From Haloferula rosea (lineage in GTDB: Bacteria; Verrucomicrobiota; Verrucomicrobiia; Verrucomicrobiales; Akkermansiaceae), in assembly GCF_016595525.1 (NCBI RefSeq), contig NZ_JAENII010000001.1:186001-250000 (forward strand): DNA of 64,000 bases, written 5' to 3'. Below, piece by piece: positions 7,951 through 17,462 of the stretch. The notes under the pieces are model-generated. The model did no database searches and had not been told where the DNA came from. It saw only the letters and a program-made list of their open reading frames with translations. Positions within the stretch are counted from its first letter, which is position 1; every line of letters begins with the position of its first letter. The position numbers and the translations under genes are program-made.

Positions 7951-10017
7951 TCACCTCGACAGCATGATCTTTCGAGAGCCTTTCTGGATCGGAAGGTCGG
8001 CCAGGTAGAGCTTGTCGCTGACTTCCTTGAATTCGATGCCGTTCATTCTCGGAACTCCCTTCGCACTCCAGACGAGGAAGGGTCCGGATTCATGCAGCAT
8101 GAAGTGAATCTCCCGGTCCGAAGACGACTCGACCGCGACCGATGCTGCTGGAAGATACTTGTCGGCACGGCCGATCACCGCCCATCCGTTCGAATTCGGG
8201 TAAAGCAGGAACAGCTTGCCATCGAAAGTCGTGACTTCTGAGCTGAATCCTTCGCTCAACTCGATGACGGACCGCTTCTCACGATCGTAGACCAGCAGGC
8301 TATCCTTTGGAACCGGCCACGCTGGTGATCCGGGTGCCAGCAACTCTCCGGCATGGGCATAGTCCGCGGCGCTGAAGCCGCTCTTCAGTGTCTTGCCACT
8401 CTCGGCGAAGTTGAACAAGGCGATGGCGGCCACGCCGTCCTCGAGTGGTGCGACCACCCGGAAGACCTCGTCGTCGCGGAAGGGGTGAACGAAGAAACTC
8501 TCCGGCAGAAGGGTCGCCGGAGCCGCGGTGCGCAGCAGCTTGCCGTCCTCGTAGGCGAAGGGCGTCAGAACCTCCGGCACGATCTTCGAAGGTTCGTCGG
8601 AAATGTAGACCGGTCCGCCGGAGATCGCGCGTGCGATGGCCATCGGCTTCACATCCCGCTCGTCGTGCGTGTGGAACATGTCGAGGTCGCCCCACACGGT
8701 TTGCCCCATCCACAGGTGGTTGGCAAAGCTCTGGTAGGTGTTGCACTTGTTCTTGTCCTTGTCCTTCTGGTTGTAGTCCGGACTCGATCGGGTCAGCGCG
8801 CTGTATTTGGTCTGCAGCGAATTGATGTTGGGCTGCGCGATGCAGTTGAGCAGCGGGATACCCATGGCGTGGGTGGCGTTCTCGAGCGCCTCGTTGTTCA
8901 GGCGCATGGCACCCACAGGATCGGATGTTCCCGCGTAGTGCTCGAAGGTGCGGAAGTGGAAGTCGACCTTGATGAAGTCGAAGCCATTCTCCTTCGAGTC
9001 GCCAACCATCTTGTCATAGAAAGCCTTCGACCCCTCGGGAGTGCCGTTCGGCAACACGATGCGCGGGTTCTTCATCTTGCTGAGGTGAGGCTTCAGGTCG
9101 TTCATCCGGTGCTTGGCCGACACGCCATTCATGTAGCCGCCGAAGTTCCGCCAAATGCCGAGCCACTTGATCTTTTCCTCATCCTTCAGCGCCGCGATGG
9201 GGCCCCAGCCATTGGGAAACTTCTTCTTGTCGACCCCAAAGCTCATCAGCATCCGGCCCTGCTGGTCCAGGTAACCGTCGTCCACCATGACCCAGCGAAT
9301 CGGTGCGCCGCAGCCCTCGATGGTATGGAAAGCATTGGTGATGACCTTCTCGGAAATCTTCGTCTTGTAGTGCTCCCACGAGCACCAGCCCAAGTAACCA
9401 TAGGGCTTCTCGGGGAATTGCTTCTTCGATCGAGGTTGTGCCGCGACGTAGCCGGATTCGAACACCTGACTCCAGACCGCCGCGGTTGCGGCGTAGGGGG
9501 ACTTTCCATACGCCCAGCAGACCAAGGGGATCTCACCATTGATCTCGCTGGTGCCATAGTTCCCCGACTTGAGGAGCAGCTTGCCATCCTCAACAAAGAA
9601 AAGACCGTGTGTCTTCTCGGAGGTCATCGGCAATATGGCCAGATAGCTACCCCCGGAAAGCTGCAGCAGGATGAACTGTCCCTCCTGCACATGATTGTGG
9701 TCCTTGCGGGTCTTGGACGGTTCGTAATTCTCCAACTGGGCCAGGGAGTCGAAGGCGACCGCCTCCACCCGGTTGCCACGTGCGATGCTTCCACCCGGAC
9801 CACCCCGCCGGGTGAAGGGCCGGTACCACACACCCTTCTCGTATTCAGGCAGCCTCACCTCGCGGGTCAGCACGATGCCCGCCTTGTCGGGCTTGGTCGG
9901 GCTTAGGCTTTCGGCCATCATGCGGGATGCGTCCTGCGTGATCACGATGGGGTTCTTGGCGAGTGCTGAGCCCGTGAGTGCGATCAGCCCGAGCAATGCG
10001 GTCGGAATCAGTTTCAT
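7951..10017 (-). CDS. Secreted GH36-type alpha-galactosidase / raffinose-synthase (Sip1) family protein
   Basis: 688 residues from the ATG at 10017, picked because MKLIPTALLGLIALTGSALA is a clear signal peptide. Motifs of the raffinose synthase/seed imbibition branch of GH36 are YLGWCSWEHY (near 208), WVMVDDGY (near 243), FDFIKVDF with the predicted nucleophile Asp352 and WGDLDMFHTH (442-451) with the predicted acid/base Asp. Bacterial members are usually alpha-galactosidase-like hydrolases rather than true raffinose synthases. In this context I infer removal of alpha-galactosyl branches from a sulfated heteropolysaccharide. Gaps of 275 nt upstream and 157 nt downstream may separate it into its own transcript. 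Confidence 0.82.
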   Translation of the reverse strand: MKLIPTALLGLIALTGSALAKNPIVITQDASRMMAESLSPTKPDKAGIVLTREVRLPEYEKGVWYRPFTRRGGPGGSIARGNRVEAVAFDSLAQLENYEPSKTRKDHNHVQEGQFILLQLSGGSYLAILPMTSEKTHGLFFVEDGKLLLKSGNYGTSEINGEIPLVCWAYGKSPYAATAAVWSQVFESGYVAAQPRSKKQFPEKPYGYLGWCSWEHYKTKISEKVITNAFHTIEGCGAPIRWVMVDDGYLDQQGRMLMSFGVDKKKFPNGWGPIAALKDEEKIKWLGIWRNFGGYMNGVSAKHRMNDLKPHLSKMKNPRIVLPNGTPEGSKAFYDKMVGDSKENGFDFIKVDFHFRTFEHYAGTSDPVGAMRLNNEALENATHAMGIPLLNCIAQPNINSLQTKYSALTRSSPDYNQKDKDKNKCNTYQSFANHLWMGQTVWGDLDMFHTHDERDVKPMAIARAISGGPVYISDEPSKIVPEVLTPFAYEDGKLLRTAAPATLLPESFFVHPFRDDEVFRVVAPLEDGVAAIALFNFAESGKTLKSGFSAADYAHAGELLAPGSPAWPVPKDSLLVYDREKRSVIELSEGFSSEVTTFDGKLFLLYPNSNGWAVIGRADKYLPAASVAVESSSDREIHFMLHESGPFLVWSAKGVPRMNGIEFKEVSDKLYLADLPIQKGSRKIMLSR

Positions 10018-10292
10018 GAATGGTGATGGGGTATTTCTGGGCTGGCTTGTTTCGCGATTCGCTCTGCGTGGCAACCTCACAATCTTTGCCAAGGCCAGTG
10101 AAGTCGAAGTCGCAGGGGGGGCGCCCGATATGAACTTAGCAATCGGGTGGGCTCCAAGAAAACTCTAAGGCATCATTGCGGCTGCGAAAGGGGAGGAGGG
10201 CGATGGTGAGACGGCGGCCGGGTAGGGATTGCTGACCCGCTGGGTTCCATCCGGGACGTTGCCAGGTTCATGGGAGCATCAAAGCCAAGACT

Positions 10293-13200
10293 TCATGGTT
10301 CTCCGAACCGATAGCGGAAGAAAAGTTGATCCGTGCTCCTGGGGAGGATGCTGTCTTCCGCCAGCATCCACGTGCCGGAGACTCCACCCTGAGAACCGGT
10401 GGAACGCAGGTCGATCAGCCCCGGCGGATTGTTGTGCCAGGTGAACAGGTCGTAGCTGAACTGGGGGACCAGGGCGTCACCGGGTGAGGCAGGGAGCAGG
10501 TAGTCGCCAAAGATCGCACCGGGCCCGTTCCACAGCCTGATCGAACCGGTCGCCCGTGATCCAAGGCTCCATTTCGGACGGCTGCTCTCCATGGTGGTGG
10601 ACTCCACCTCGTAGCCCCAGAATTGCAGCGGAGCGATGGCGGCTCCGACGTTGAAGGGAAGCGAGAAACCTCCAAGCCGGACCTCGCCCGTTCCACTGAC
10701 GGGATCGATCTCAAGGGTCAGTTCGGCCCGGTTTCCAGGGAAGTCGCCTGCAGCGAAGTTACCACTGGCAAGGGCGCCGGTCTGGTTGCGCACTTCGATG
10801 AGCAGCGCATCGGAGTCGACGCGGACAGCGAGGGCTTGGGTGCGGTTTGTCGTGGAACCAAGAAGGAAGGAACCGGCCCCACCCGTGGGGAACTGAAGGA
10901 TCGAAGTGAAACTTGCACGCTCACCCACGCCGTTTTCGAAAGGCAGATAGTTGAAGCCGTATCCCGTGCTACCCGACGTGAGACTGTAGCCATTCGAAGC
11001 CCCGGAGCCGTCAATCGGACCGATCTGGAAGGCCGATGGGGTGAGATTGCTCAAGGTGAAGAACTCGTCGTCGGTTCGGAAATAGGTTGAGTCGCGCACC
11101 TCGTGGGTCCCCTCGACAAGCGGAATCAGCCGGTTGAAAATCGTAGTTTCCGTTCCTGATAGGTCCGTCGTCTCGTAAGGGTCGGAAGCGAGATTGAACA
11201 ATTCGTAGGTCGGTGGGCTGCCGTCGGTGGCCCGATCGCGCACGATCTTCCAGTCGCCCTGCCTCACCGCCCGCCACCGCAGCGATCCCAGATTGAAATA
11301 CCAGTAGTGGTAATCCCGGGGCTGCAGATCCGCCTCGGAACCGCCGAGAAGGACCGGGAGGATCGAGCGCCCGGTAACTTCAACCGGGGTCGAGAGCCCG
11401 GCCATGTCCGCAAAGGTTGGCAGCATGTCGGAAAAGGTGCCGATCACATCCGAGGTGCTGCCGGCCGGAACCGCGCCCGGCCACCAGGCCACGAAGGGCG
11501 AGCGGATGCCTCCCTCGTAGCAGTCCCGTTTCAGGCCGCGGAGGTCCTGATAGCCCGGCTTCAGGTGGGCGGATGTTAGAAAAGTGGGTTCATCCTCGCC
11601 ATTGTCGGAGCAAAAAATCACCAGGGTCTTGTCGTCGATATCGAGTTCGACGAGCTTGTCCATGATGCGGCCGACATCACGATCCGCCGCGGAGACCATG
11701 GTGGCGTAGACGTGAGGAATGAACTGGGGGCGCCCTTGACCATCGGTGCCGAATGGCGCGCCCGGATAGAGTTCTTCCAACAGGGTCTGATCCGGATCGG
11801 TGTGATCGTAGACCAGGCCGTCGGCATCGGTCAGCGCCTCCACCGTGGCCGCATTGTAGAAGTAAGCGTGCGGCGGGGTCCAGGCACAGTAGAGGAAGAA
11901 GGGCTTGTCGGCGTTGTCCTCGATGAACTGGAGTCCTTCGGCGACAACCACATCGTGGGAACAAACATTCCCAACCGGGTCATCCCAATCATCCGTGACT
12001 GCATTGAAGTTCTGCGCCCCCGGAAGATAGAGCGAGCCACCTTCCGAAGTGGCGAGAGCCTGATCGAAGTAGATCTTTTCGTTATTCTTCCACAGGAACT
12101 TTGGAAAGAAGCGGTGGGCGTTGACCTGATTGAGATATCCGCAAAAGAAGTCGAACCCCTGATTCCATGGCGCACCCACCGTATTCGCCTCTCCCAGCCC
12201 CCACTTGCCCACGCAGCCGGTGGTGTAGCCGGCTTGCTTGAGCACCTCGGCGATGGTTGTCCGCTCGGCGGCCAGCGGCATGTTGCTGTTGGTCGTGTCC
12301 TGGGCGCGGCGCGAATCCTGACCGGTCATCAGGCATGAGCGGGCGGAGTGGCAGACGGGACTCGCCGTGTAGTAGTCGGTGAACATCATGCCTTGGTCGG
12401 CCATGGTGTCGATACGCGGGGTCTTCAGCGTGGCCTGGCCGTAAACGCCGATCTCACGAGTATCGAGATCGTCGATCATGATGAAAACGATGTTTGGCCG
12501 CTCTGCGGGTTCGTGGGTGATGTCGAAGGGGTCAGACCCAAGGGTGATCTCCAAGCCGTCAGGAGAACCATCGCCGTCCGAATCGGCGAGAAGCGGATCC
12601 GTTCCGGTATCCTCGTGGGAAACGAAGGTTCCTGTGTTGCTTTCCACACCGTCGAGCAAGCCGTCATCATCACTGTCTGGATCAATAGGGTCGGTCACAC
12701 CTGCCACTTCGACATCGTCATCGAGTCCGTCGCCATCGGTGTCGGCCAGGTTGGGGCTGGTGCCGTTGGTCTCCTCGGCGGCGTTGTTGAGCCCGTCGCC
12801 ATCAGGGTTTCCTGCACCGGTCTGGTCGAGATTTCCGAAGTGGACCATTTCCCAAGCGTCGGCGAGCCCGTCCATGTCGCTGTCCGTGTCCGGGAAGCCA
12901 CCCTCAAAGGCGTCGCCGAGGACAAAGTGCCTCATGTGGCGGGTGTCGGCGGTGCTGTGCTCGGTGGTGGTGATCTGGATCCGCCCGTTCGTTTCGCCCT
13001 CGTTGTACTGGAAATAGTCCGGGCTCGAGGGTGCCGATTCATCGTAGGTCAGCAGAAAACCGAGATCCGAATCGTCCGCCACCACGAGCGGGGCAGCAAA
13101 CTCGAATGTCACGTAGTTGCCGTCGCCAACCAGTCCGTTCAAAGTGAAAGTCTCTGCATGCAGTTCCGTGACGGTGGTGTCGACGAAGTAGTTGTCTCCG

Positions 13201-14369
13201 TCGGTGGCGGTGTCGTGCCCGGCTCCGGTGTCCCAGTCGGCCTGAGCACCTTCAAACATCCGCACCGTCACGGTGTCGTAGGAGAAGGTCTGATTGCTGT
13301 TCTTGTGAATGGTGACGCCGGTGATCTGGTAGCCGCCGCTTGGGACGACGGGCAGGTGGAACAATTGGCCACGCGCGTGGTTGGTGTTCCTGTCCTCGTC
13401 GAAGATCCTCGAAAATGTGGTGCCGGAATTGTTCGACGTGATGATTCCAGTGCTTGGAGCCACAGGGGAGATGATGACGGATGGAGACGCTCCCGCTACC
13501 AGACTGATCACCCCGCTGTTGTTCTGGAAGTAGGTTTCGAAATCGCCGGCGCCGAGTTCGACACCGTCGATGCTCACATCGCCTGCTTCAAAGACATCGC
13601 CCCAGGCAGTTGCGGAGTTGAGAGTGATTGAGCCTGTCCAGTCGGAGGTGAAATTGATCGTGGAACTGTTGTTGTGAAGACCACTTCCGAACAAGTTGAC
13701 CGCTCCAGGCAAGGTTGCAGTAAAACTGCCTCCGATGGTGGCAGAGATCCCGGTATGCTGAATCAGTGAATTGTTGTTGCCACTGCCGGCGGTGACGTTT
13801 CCCCCTGTAAGGTTGATCGTATTGTCCGTGTTCGCCCGATTGAAGACCGGCCCAGCATGGTCGGAGGTGACCGTGCCGCCGGTCATCTCAAACGTGCCCC
13901 CTCGCAGGGATATGATGCTTGCGGTAAAGCTTCCACTGCCCACTGCCATGGTACCTCCACCCTGAAGACGGAAGTCCAATGCGGTCAGGGCACCGCCCCC
14001 GACGTTGAAGGTGTTGCCGTTGACAAAGAATGTGCCACTCGTGTTGGTGAGCGTGCCGCCGTTGAGATTGAACGTGTAGTTCGCATTGCTGTGGTAGTTC
14101 CATTGACCACCAGTGCCATTGCCGGCGGTCTGCGTCACACTGGTCGTTCCCACGGCGCTCATGTTGATGTTGCCACCGTTGGTGTAGTCATCCGCGATGA
14201 TGCCGGGATCGACAGCGCTTGGGATGCCGTTGTCCCAACTGCCGACATCAAGGTTGAAGGTGGCACCTCCATCGAGCGTGGTTTGGGCCGAAGCACCGGC
14301 GGAGGAAAGCGCCAGAGCAGCAAGTGCCCATGAACAGGCCGGTCCAAATAGAGGATGAATCTTTGACAT
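10293..14369 (-). CDS. Giant repeat-TSP3-sulfatase fusion protein (S1-type, CHSAR active-site motif)
   Basis: 1358 residues from the ATG at 14369 (an upstream in-frame TTG exists but the signal peptide starts here). Order: signal peptide (about 1-28); glycine/asparagine-rich beta-strand repeat module (about 30-290) homologous to the proteins at 14518 and 17463; a beta-sandwich-like region (about 295-485); an Asp-rich thrombospondin type-3/EF-like calcium stretch (about 493-620, e.g. DTDGDGLDDD); an S1 sulfatase domain (about 622-1090) with RPNIVFIMIDDLD, VGKWGLG and FCSDNG; and a C-terminal beta-rich domain (about 1091-1358). The site that should become formylglycine reads C673-H-S-A-R677, off the C-x-P/A-x-R consensus, and GKWHLG reads GKWGLG. 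It may be an extracellular, surface-associated sulfatase or a non-hydrolytic relative. Confidence 0.85.
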   Translation of the reverse strand: MSKIHPLFGPACSWALAALALSSAGASAQTTLDGGATFNLDVGSWDNGIPSAVDPGIIADDYTNGGNINMSAVGTTSVTQTAGNGTGGQWNYHSNANYTFNLNGGTLTNTSGTFFVNGNTFNVGGGALTALDFRLQGGGTMAVGSGSFTASIISLRGGTFEMTGGTVTSDHAGPVFNRANTDNTINLTGGNVTAGSGNNNSLIQHTGISATIGGSFTATLPGAVNLFGSGLHNNSSTINFTSDWTGSITLNSATAWGDVFEAGDVSIDGVELGAGDFETYFQNNSGVISLVAGASPSVIISPVAPSTGIITSNNSGTTFSRIFDEDRNTNHARGQLFHLPVVPSGGYQITGVTIHKNSNQTFSYDTVTVRMFEGAQADWDTGAGHDTATDGDNYFVDTTVTELHAETFTLNGLVGDGNYVTFEFAAPLVVADDSDLGFLLTYDESAPSSPDYFQYNEGETNGRIQITTTEHSTADTRHMRHFVLGDAFEGGFPDTDSDMDGLADAWEMVHFGNLDQTGAGNPDGDGLNNAAEETNGTSPNLADTDGDGLDDDVEVAGVTDPIDPDSDDDGLLDGVESNTGTFVSHEDTGTDPLLADSDGDGSPDGLEITLGSDPFDITHEPAERPNIVFIMIDDLDTREIGVYGQATLKTPRIDTMADQGMMFTDYYTASPVCHSARSCLMTGQDSRRAQDTTNSNMPLAAERTTIAEVLKQAGYTTGCVGKWGLGEANTVGAPWNQGFDFFCGYLNQVNAHRFFPKFLWKNNEKIYFDQALATSEGGSLYLPGAQNFNAVTDDWDDPVGNVCSHDVVVAEGLQFIEDNADKPFFLYCAWTPPHAYFYNAATVEALTDADGLVYDHTDPDQTLLEELYPGAPFGTDGQGRPQFIPHVYATMVSAADRDVGRIMDKLVELDIDDKTLVIFCSDNGEDEPTFLTSAHLKPGYQDLRGLKRDCYEGGIRSPFVAWWPGAVPAGSTSDVIGTFSDMLPTFADMAGLSTPVEVTGRSILPVLLGGSEADLQPRDYHYWYFNLGSLRWRAVRQGDWKIVRDRATDGSPPTYELFNLASDPYETTDLSGTETTIFNRLIPLVEGTHEVRDSTYFRTDDEFFTLSNLTPSAFQIGPIDGSGASNGYSLTSGSTGYGFNYLPFENGVGERASFTSILQFPTGGAGSFLLGSTTNRTQALAVRVDSDALLIEVRNQTGALASGNFAAGDFPGNRAELTLEIDPVSGTGEVRLGGFSLPFNVGAAIAPLQFWGYEVESTTMESSRPKWSLGSRATGSIRLWNGPGAIFGDYLLPASPGDALVPQFSYDLFTWHNNPPGLIDLRSTGSQGGVSGTWMLAEDSILPRSTDQLFFRYRFGEP

Positions 14370-14517
14370 GAGAGCAGGGGTGAAGCCCGCAAGATGCGGG
14401 TCGGTAGATGAATCGAGATGTGCCAAACGAGAGATATCCCCCGAACAATTGGCGTAGTTCGGGGGAGTGGGTCCGGACTTGTTGCGTCGGAGCTCCGGCA
14501 GGCTCCCGTAGATTGAA

Positions 14518-17349
14518 TCACTCGTTGAGCGTCGCAGTCAGCCTGCCAAACAGCTTTCCATCCACTGCGAGGGACTTGCTGATGGTGACCGTCACGGTCT
14601 GCAAACCATCGGCGGGTGTGCCGAGGGTGACTTCGGTCGCGGTTGGAGGCGTGATGTTGAGATCGGTCCAGCCCATCAGATCGGAACCATACTGGAACAC
14701 CTGCGTGGTGTCGTTTGCGGATTCCTCGCGTCGGGTGAAGGTGAAGACAAAGTCGGCACCGGAGGTGTCGAGAGTCGGGAGAATCGAGGGATCCGAAACC
14801 TCGGGATTGCCATTGAGGACATATTCCAAGGTGTTCTCGATACCGTCCTTCTCCGGGTCACCGGTCGGGCTGGTGTCGCTCAAGGTTGGATAGAGGCCAA
14901 GCCAGGTGGCATAGCCGCTGTCCGGGGCGACCAGGCTCAGGATGCCAGTGGCCTCGGTGAAGGTCCACTCATTGTCTCCATCCATCAGCGTCCAGACGCC
15001 TGCCGTTTCAGTGAAGAGTCCAAGCGGGCTACTGACACTGAAAGTTGCGCCATAGTTGACGCTCAGATCGGTGTCATCCACCAGCAGCCAGCTGTTTCCA
15101 TTCGTGATATCAGCGCCGATGAGTTCCAGGTAAAGCGCACCATCAAGCTGGATGACCCCACTTCCAGCGGCCGCGCCGGCAATCACGTTGCAGACCCCAT
15201 TGGCTTCTGGTGCCATCGTGAGTTCGCCACCACTGGCGAGTGTGAGCGTGCCCTCCGTGACGGTCGTATTGCCGGTGTAGAGGTTGATCCCGGTGAGCGT
15301 TTGCGTTCCGCTACCTACCTTGGTGAAGTTCCCCAGGAGGGTTCCATTGTTGTCCAGAACACCATCAAAGGTCCCGCTTCCGTCATCAACACCGAAGGTG
15401 AACCCGGTGTAGCCGGTCGTTGCTGGATTTCCACCCGATGCAATGGTGCCTCCACCCGTAAGAACGTTCACCCTGATATTCCCTTCGGAACCGTTGAACG
15501 TCGCATCCGATTCGACATGAAGGTCCGAGAGATTGTTGGTCCACTCCTCCGCCCTGCTGGCCACATTGCCGTGGGAGGCACCGACAAAGAGTCCGTTCTG
15601 AACATCGATCAGGGCACCTGAGCCGAGTTCAAACACCGCCTTGGCCTCCCCCCAGCGAAGGGTACCCATGCCAGTGCTGATCAGCGTGCCCGTTCCGGTG
15701 AAGGTGGTATCAAATCCGGCTCCAATATTGAAGCCTCCGGCCGAGTTGAGCTCGAGCACGGTCGAGCTGGCGATGCTGTGGGAAGATGCGCGCGGGACAC
15801 CTTGGAAGACAAGGTCGCCGCCGGTAAGTGTGACGCTTCCACCATTCAGATAGTTGGCGGCAAGAGTCAGTGTTCCAGCTCCCAGCTTTTCGAAAGACCC
15901 GTTGCCGTTGATGATGGCGTTGTGGGTGATGCTCCCCGTATTATGGACGATCAATGCCGAATCATTGGTGATGGCACTGTCGACGATGGAGCCATCGGTC
16001 GAGCCGTCCCCGAGGTTCAGCGTGCCTGCCTCGATCATGGTCGCGCCCGTGTAGGCGTGCGTCCCCAGGAGGGTGACCGTGGATGCGCCGGATGTGGTGA
16101 CCGACGTGGTCCCCGAGATGCCGTTTGCGTCCGGGCTGCTGACCACATACGCATTCGAATCGTTGGAGAACGTGACTGCTGTGTCGGAGATGCCCCCAGA
16201 AGCCACATCCACAGCGAAGCTCCCTACACCGGTGCTGCCTCCGTTGAACTCATAGGTGTCATCGAAGATCACGGCATTCACGACTGAGGTGGCGACGTCG
16301 AAGGTCGTGTTGTTCAGTGGATCAGCTGGCTCGTTCGAGGCGAAATTGGCCGTCGAGTCGAAATCCCAGGTTGAACCTCCGAGGCCAGTCCATTTCGCCG
16401 TGGCGGGCTGGGGGGCGATGGAGAGGGTGATGACGCCGCTGGTGTTTTGGAAGAAAAACTCAAACTCTCCTGGATTGAGCACGGCGCCGTCGACGCTAAC
16501 ACGACCTTCTGCCTCAAATACATCGTCCCATGCCGTGCTTGAATCCAGAATCAGGGAACCTGTCCAATCAGATGCAAAATCAATAGTCGATGTTCCACTA
16601 ATGCTATTGAAGAGACCGGTTGCCGAAGTGGCATCAAACACGAAGTCCCCTCCAATATTCACAGTCACGTTCGAAGATGCGACAAGTGCAGTTGCCGTGT
16701 CATTGACAAAAGTGCCACCCTCCAAGTTCGCAATCTTACCACCTGCAACAGACTGGGCGATCGCAAGAGTTGCATGAGTTGTCGTGACCGTGCCGCCCGT
16801 TTGGGTGAACGTCCCACCTTCAAGATCAAGAGTATCACTGGAGAAGGTTCCACCACTCACCGTAATCGATCCGCCGATCAGTCTTGTGTTTGTCGCAGAA
16901 TAGCTCCCGCTGGCAAGATTGAACTCGGCACCGTTCGCTATGCGACTTTCACCCCCGGTTTTGGTGAGCGATCCGCCGTCAATTTTGTAAGTATATCCAT
17001 TGACGAAAAAGGTCCCGCCATCGCTCGTCTTCGTTCCACCATTCAAATTGAAAGTGAAGTCGGAATTGCCGTTCAAGTTCCATTGATCTCCCAATCCGTC
17101 GCCTGCGGTTTGGGTCAAACTATAGGTGCCTGGCACCAGGGTGAAATTGCCGTTCGTATTCCCACTACCCATGTCGTCGAAATTGTAGTTGGCATTGATA
17201 ATGCCGTCGTTGCCAGGACCTGGGAGTCCGCTATCCCATGTGGCATCAGCGTCCAGGTCGAAATTGGCACTCGTAAGCGTGGTGGTTGCCGAAGAGTTGG
17301 CTGTGGCGAGAGCGAGGGCAGCAAGTGCCAGTGAGGATGTGTAGTTCAT
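14518..17349 (-). CDS. Autotransporter-type beta-strand repeat protein (secreted or surface)
   Basis: 943 residues with signal peptide (about 1-22). Residues about 24-310 match the repeat module of the neighbouring fusion sulfatase and the PEP-CTERM protein (shared landmarks TQTAGDGLGDQWN, GGTFFVNG, STIDFASDWTGSL, FFFQNTSGVITL). The centre carries autotransporter-associated beta-strand repeats such as GSGTQTLTGINLYTGNTTVTEGTLTL, and the C-terminus has the YATWLGLYP/LEYVLNGNP region common in verrucomicrobial secreted repeat proteins, followed by a small beta-domain. No transmembrane barrel and no PEP-CTERM tail are seen. The role is unknown; a surface adhesin or glycan-binding scaffold is my inference. 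Composition is rich in Gly, Thr, Ser and Asn, unlike the enzymes around it. Confidence 0.8.
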   Translation of the reverse strand: MNYTSSLALAALALATANSSATTTLTSANFDLDADATWDSGLPGPGNDGIINANYNFDDMGSGNTNGNFTLVPGTYSLTQTAGDGLGDQWNLNGNSDFTFNLNGGTKTSDGGTFFVNGYTYKIDGGSLTKTGGESRIANGAEFNLASGSYSATNTRLIGGSITVSGGTFSSDTLDLEGGTFTQTGGTVTTTHATLAIAQSVAGGKIANLEGGTFVNDTATALVASSNVTVNIGGDFVFDATSATGLFNSISGTSTIDFASDWTGSLILDSSTAWDDVFEAEGRVSVDGAVLNPGEFEFFFQNTSGVITLSIAPQPATAKWTGLGGSTWDFDSTANFASNEPADPLNNTTFDVATSVVNAVIFDDTYEFNGGSTGVGSFAVDVASGGISDTAVTFSNDSNAYVVSSPDANGISGTTSVTTSGASTVTLLGTHAYTGATMIEAGTLNLGDGSTDGSIVDSAITNDSALIVHNTGSITHNAIINGNGSFEKLGAGTLTLAANYLNGGSVTLTGGDLVFQGVPRASSHSIASSTVLELNSAGGFNIGAGFDTTFTGTGTLISTGMGTLRWGEAKAVFELGSGALIDVQNGLFVGASHGNVASRAEEWTNNLSDLHVESDATFNGSEGNIRVNVLTGGGTIASGGNPATTGYTGFTFGVDDGSGTFDGVLDNNGTLLGNFTKVGSGTQTLTGINLYTGNTTVTEGTLTLASGGELTMAPEANGVCNVIAGAAAGSGVIQLDGALYLELIGADITNGNSWLLVDDTDLSVNYGATFSVSSPLGLFTETAGVWTLMDGDNEWTFTEATGILSLVAPDSGYATWLGLYPTLSDTSPTGDPEKDGIENTLEYVLNGNPEVSDPSILPTLDTSGADFVFTFTRREESANDTTQVFQYGSDLMGWTDLNITPPTATEVTLGTPADGLQTVTVTISKSLAVDGKLFGRLTATLNE

Positions 17350-17462
17350 GGGTTTGTGTGTTTCGTGATGGGTAGGGTTTCGAAAATCGACGAATGCAGA
17401 GCCCTGTCGCCACTCCTGCCCTGGGCAGTTCGGGGCAGATTTCGGTAGGTTGGGGGGGAGCC

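Noticed and set aside
12500-12830. Asp-rich repeats in the fusion sulfatase as a possible dockerin
   Set aside because: The DxDxDG spacing fits thrombospondin type-3/EF-like calcium repeats; no paired dockerin segments or cohesin-like genes are seen.
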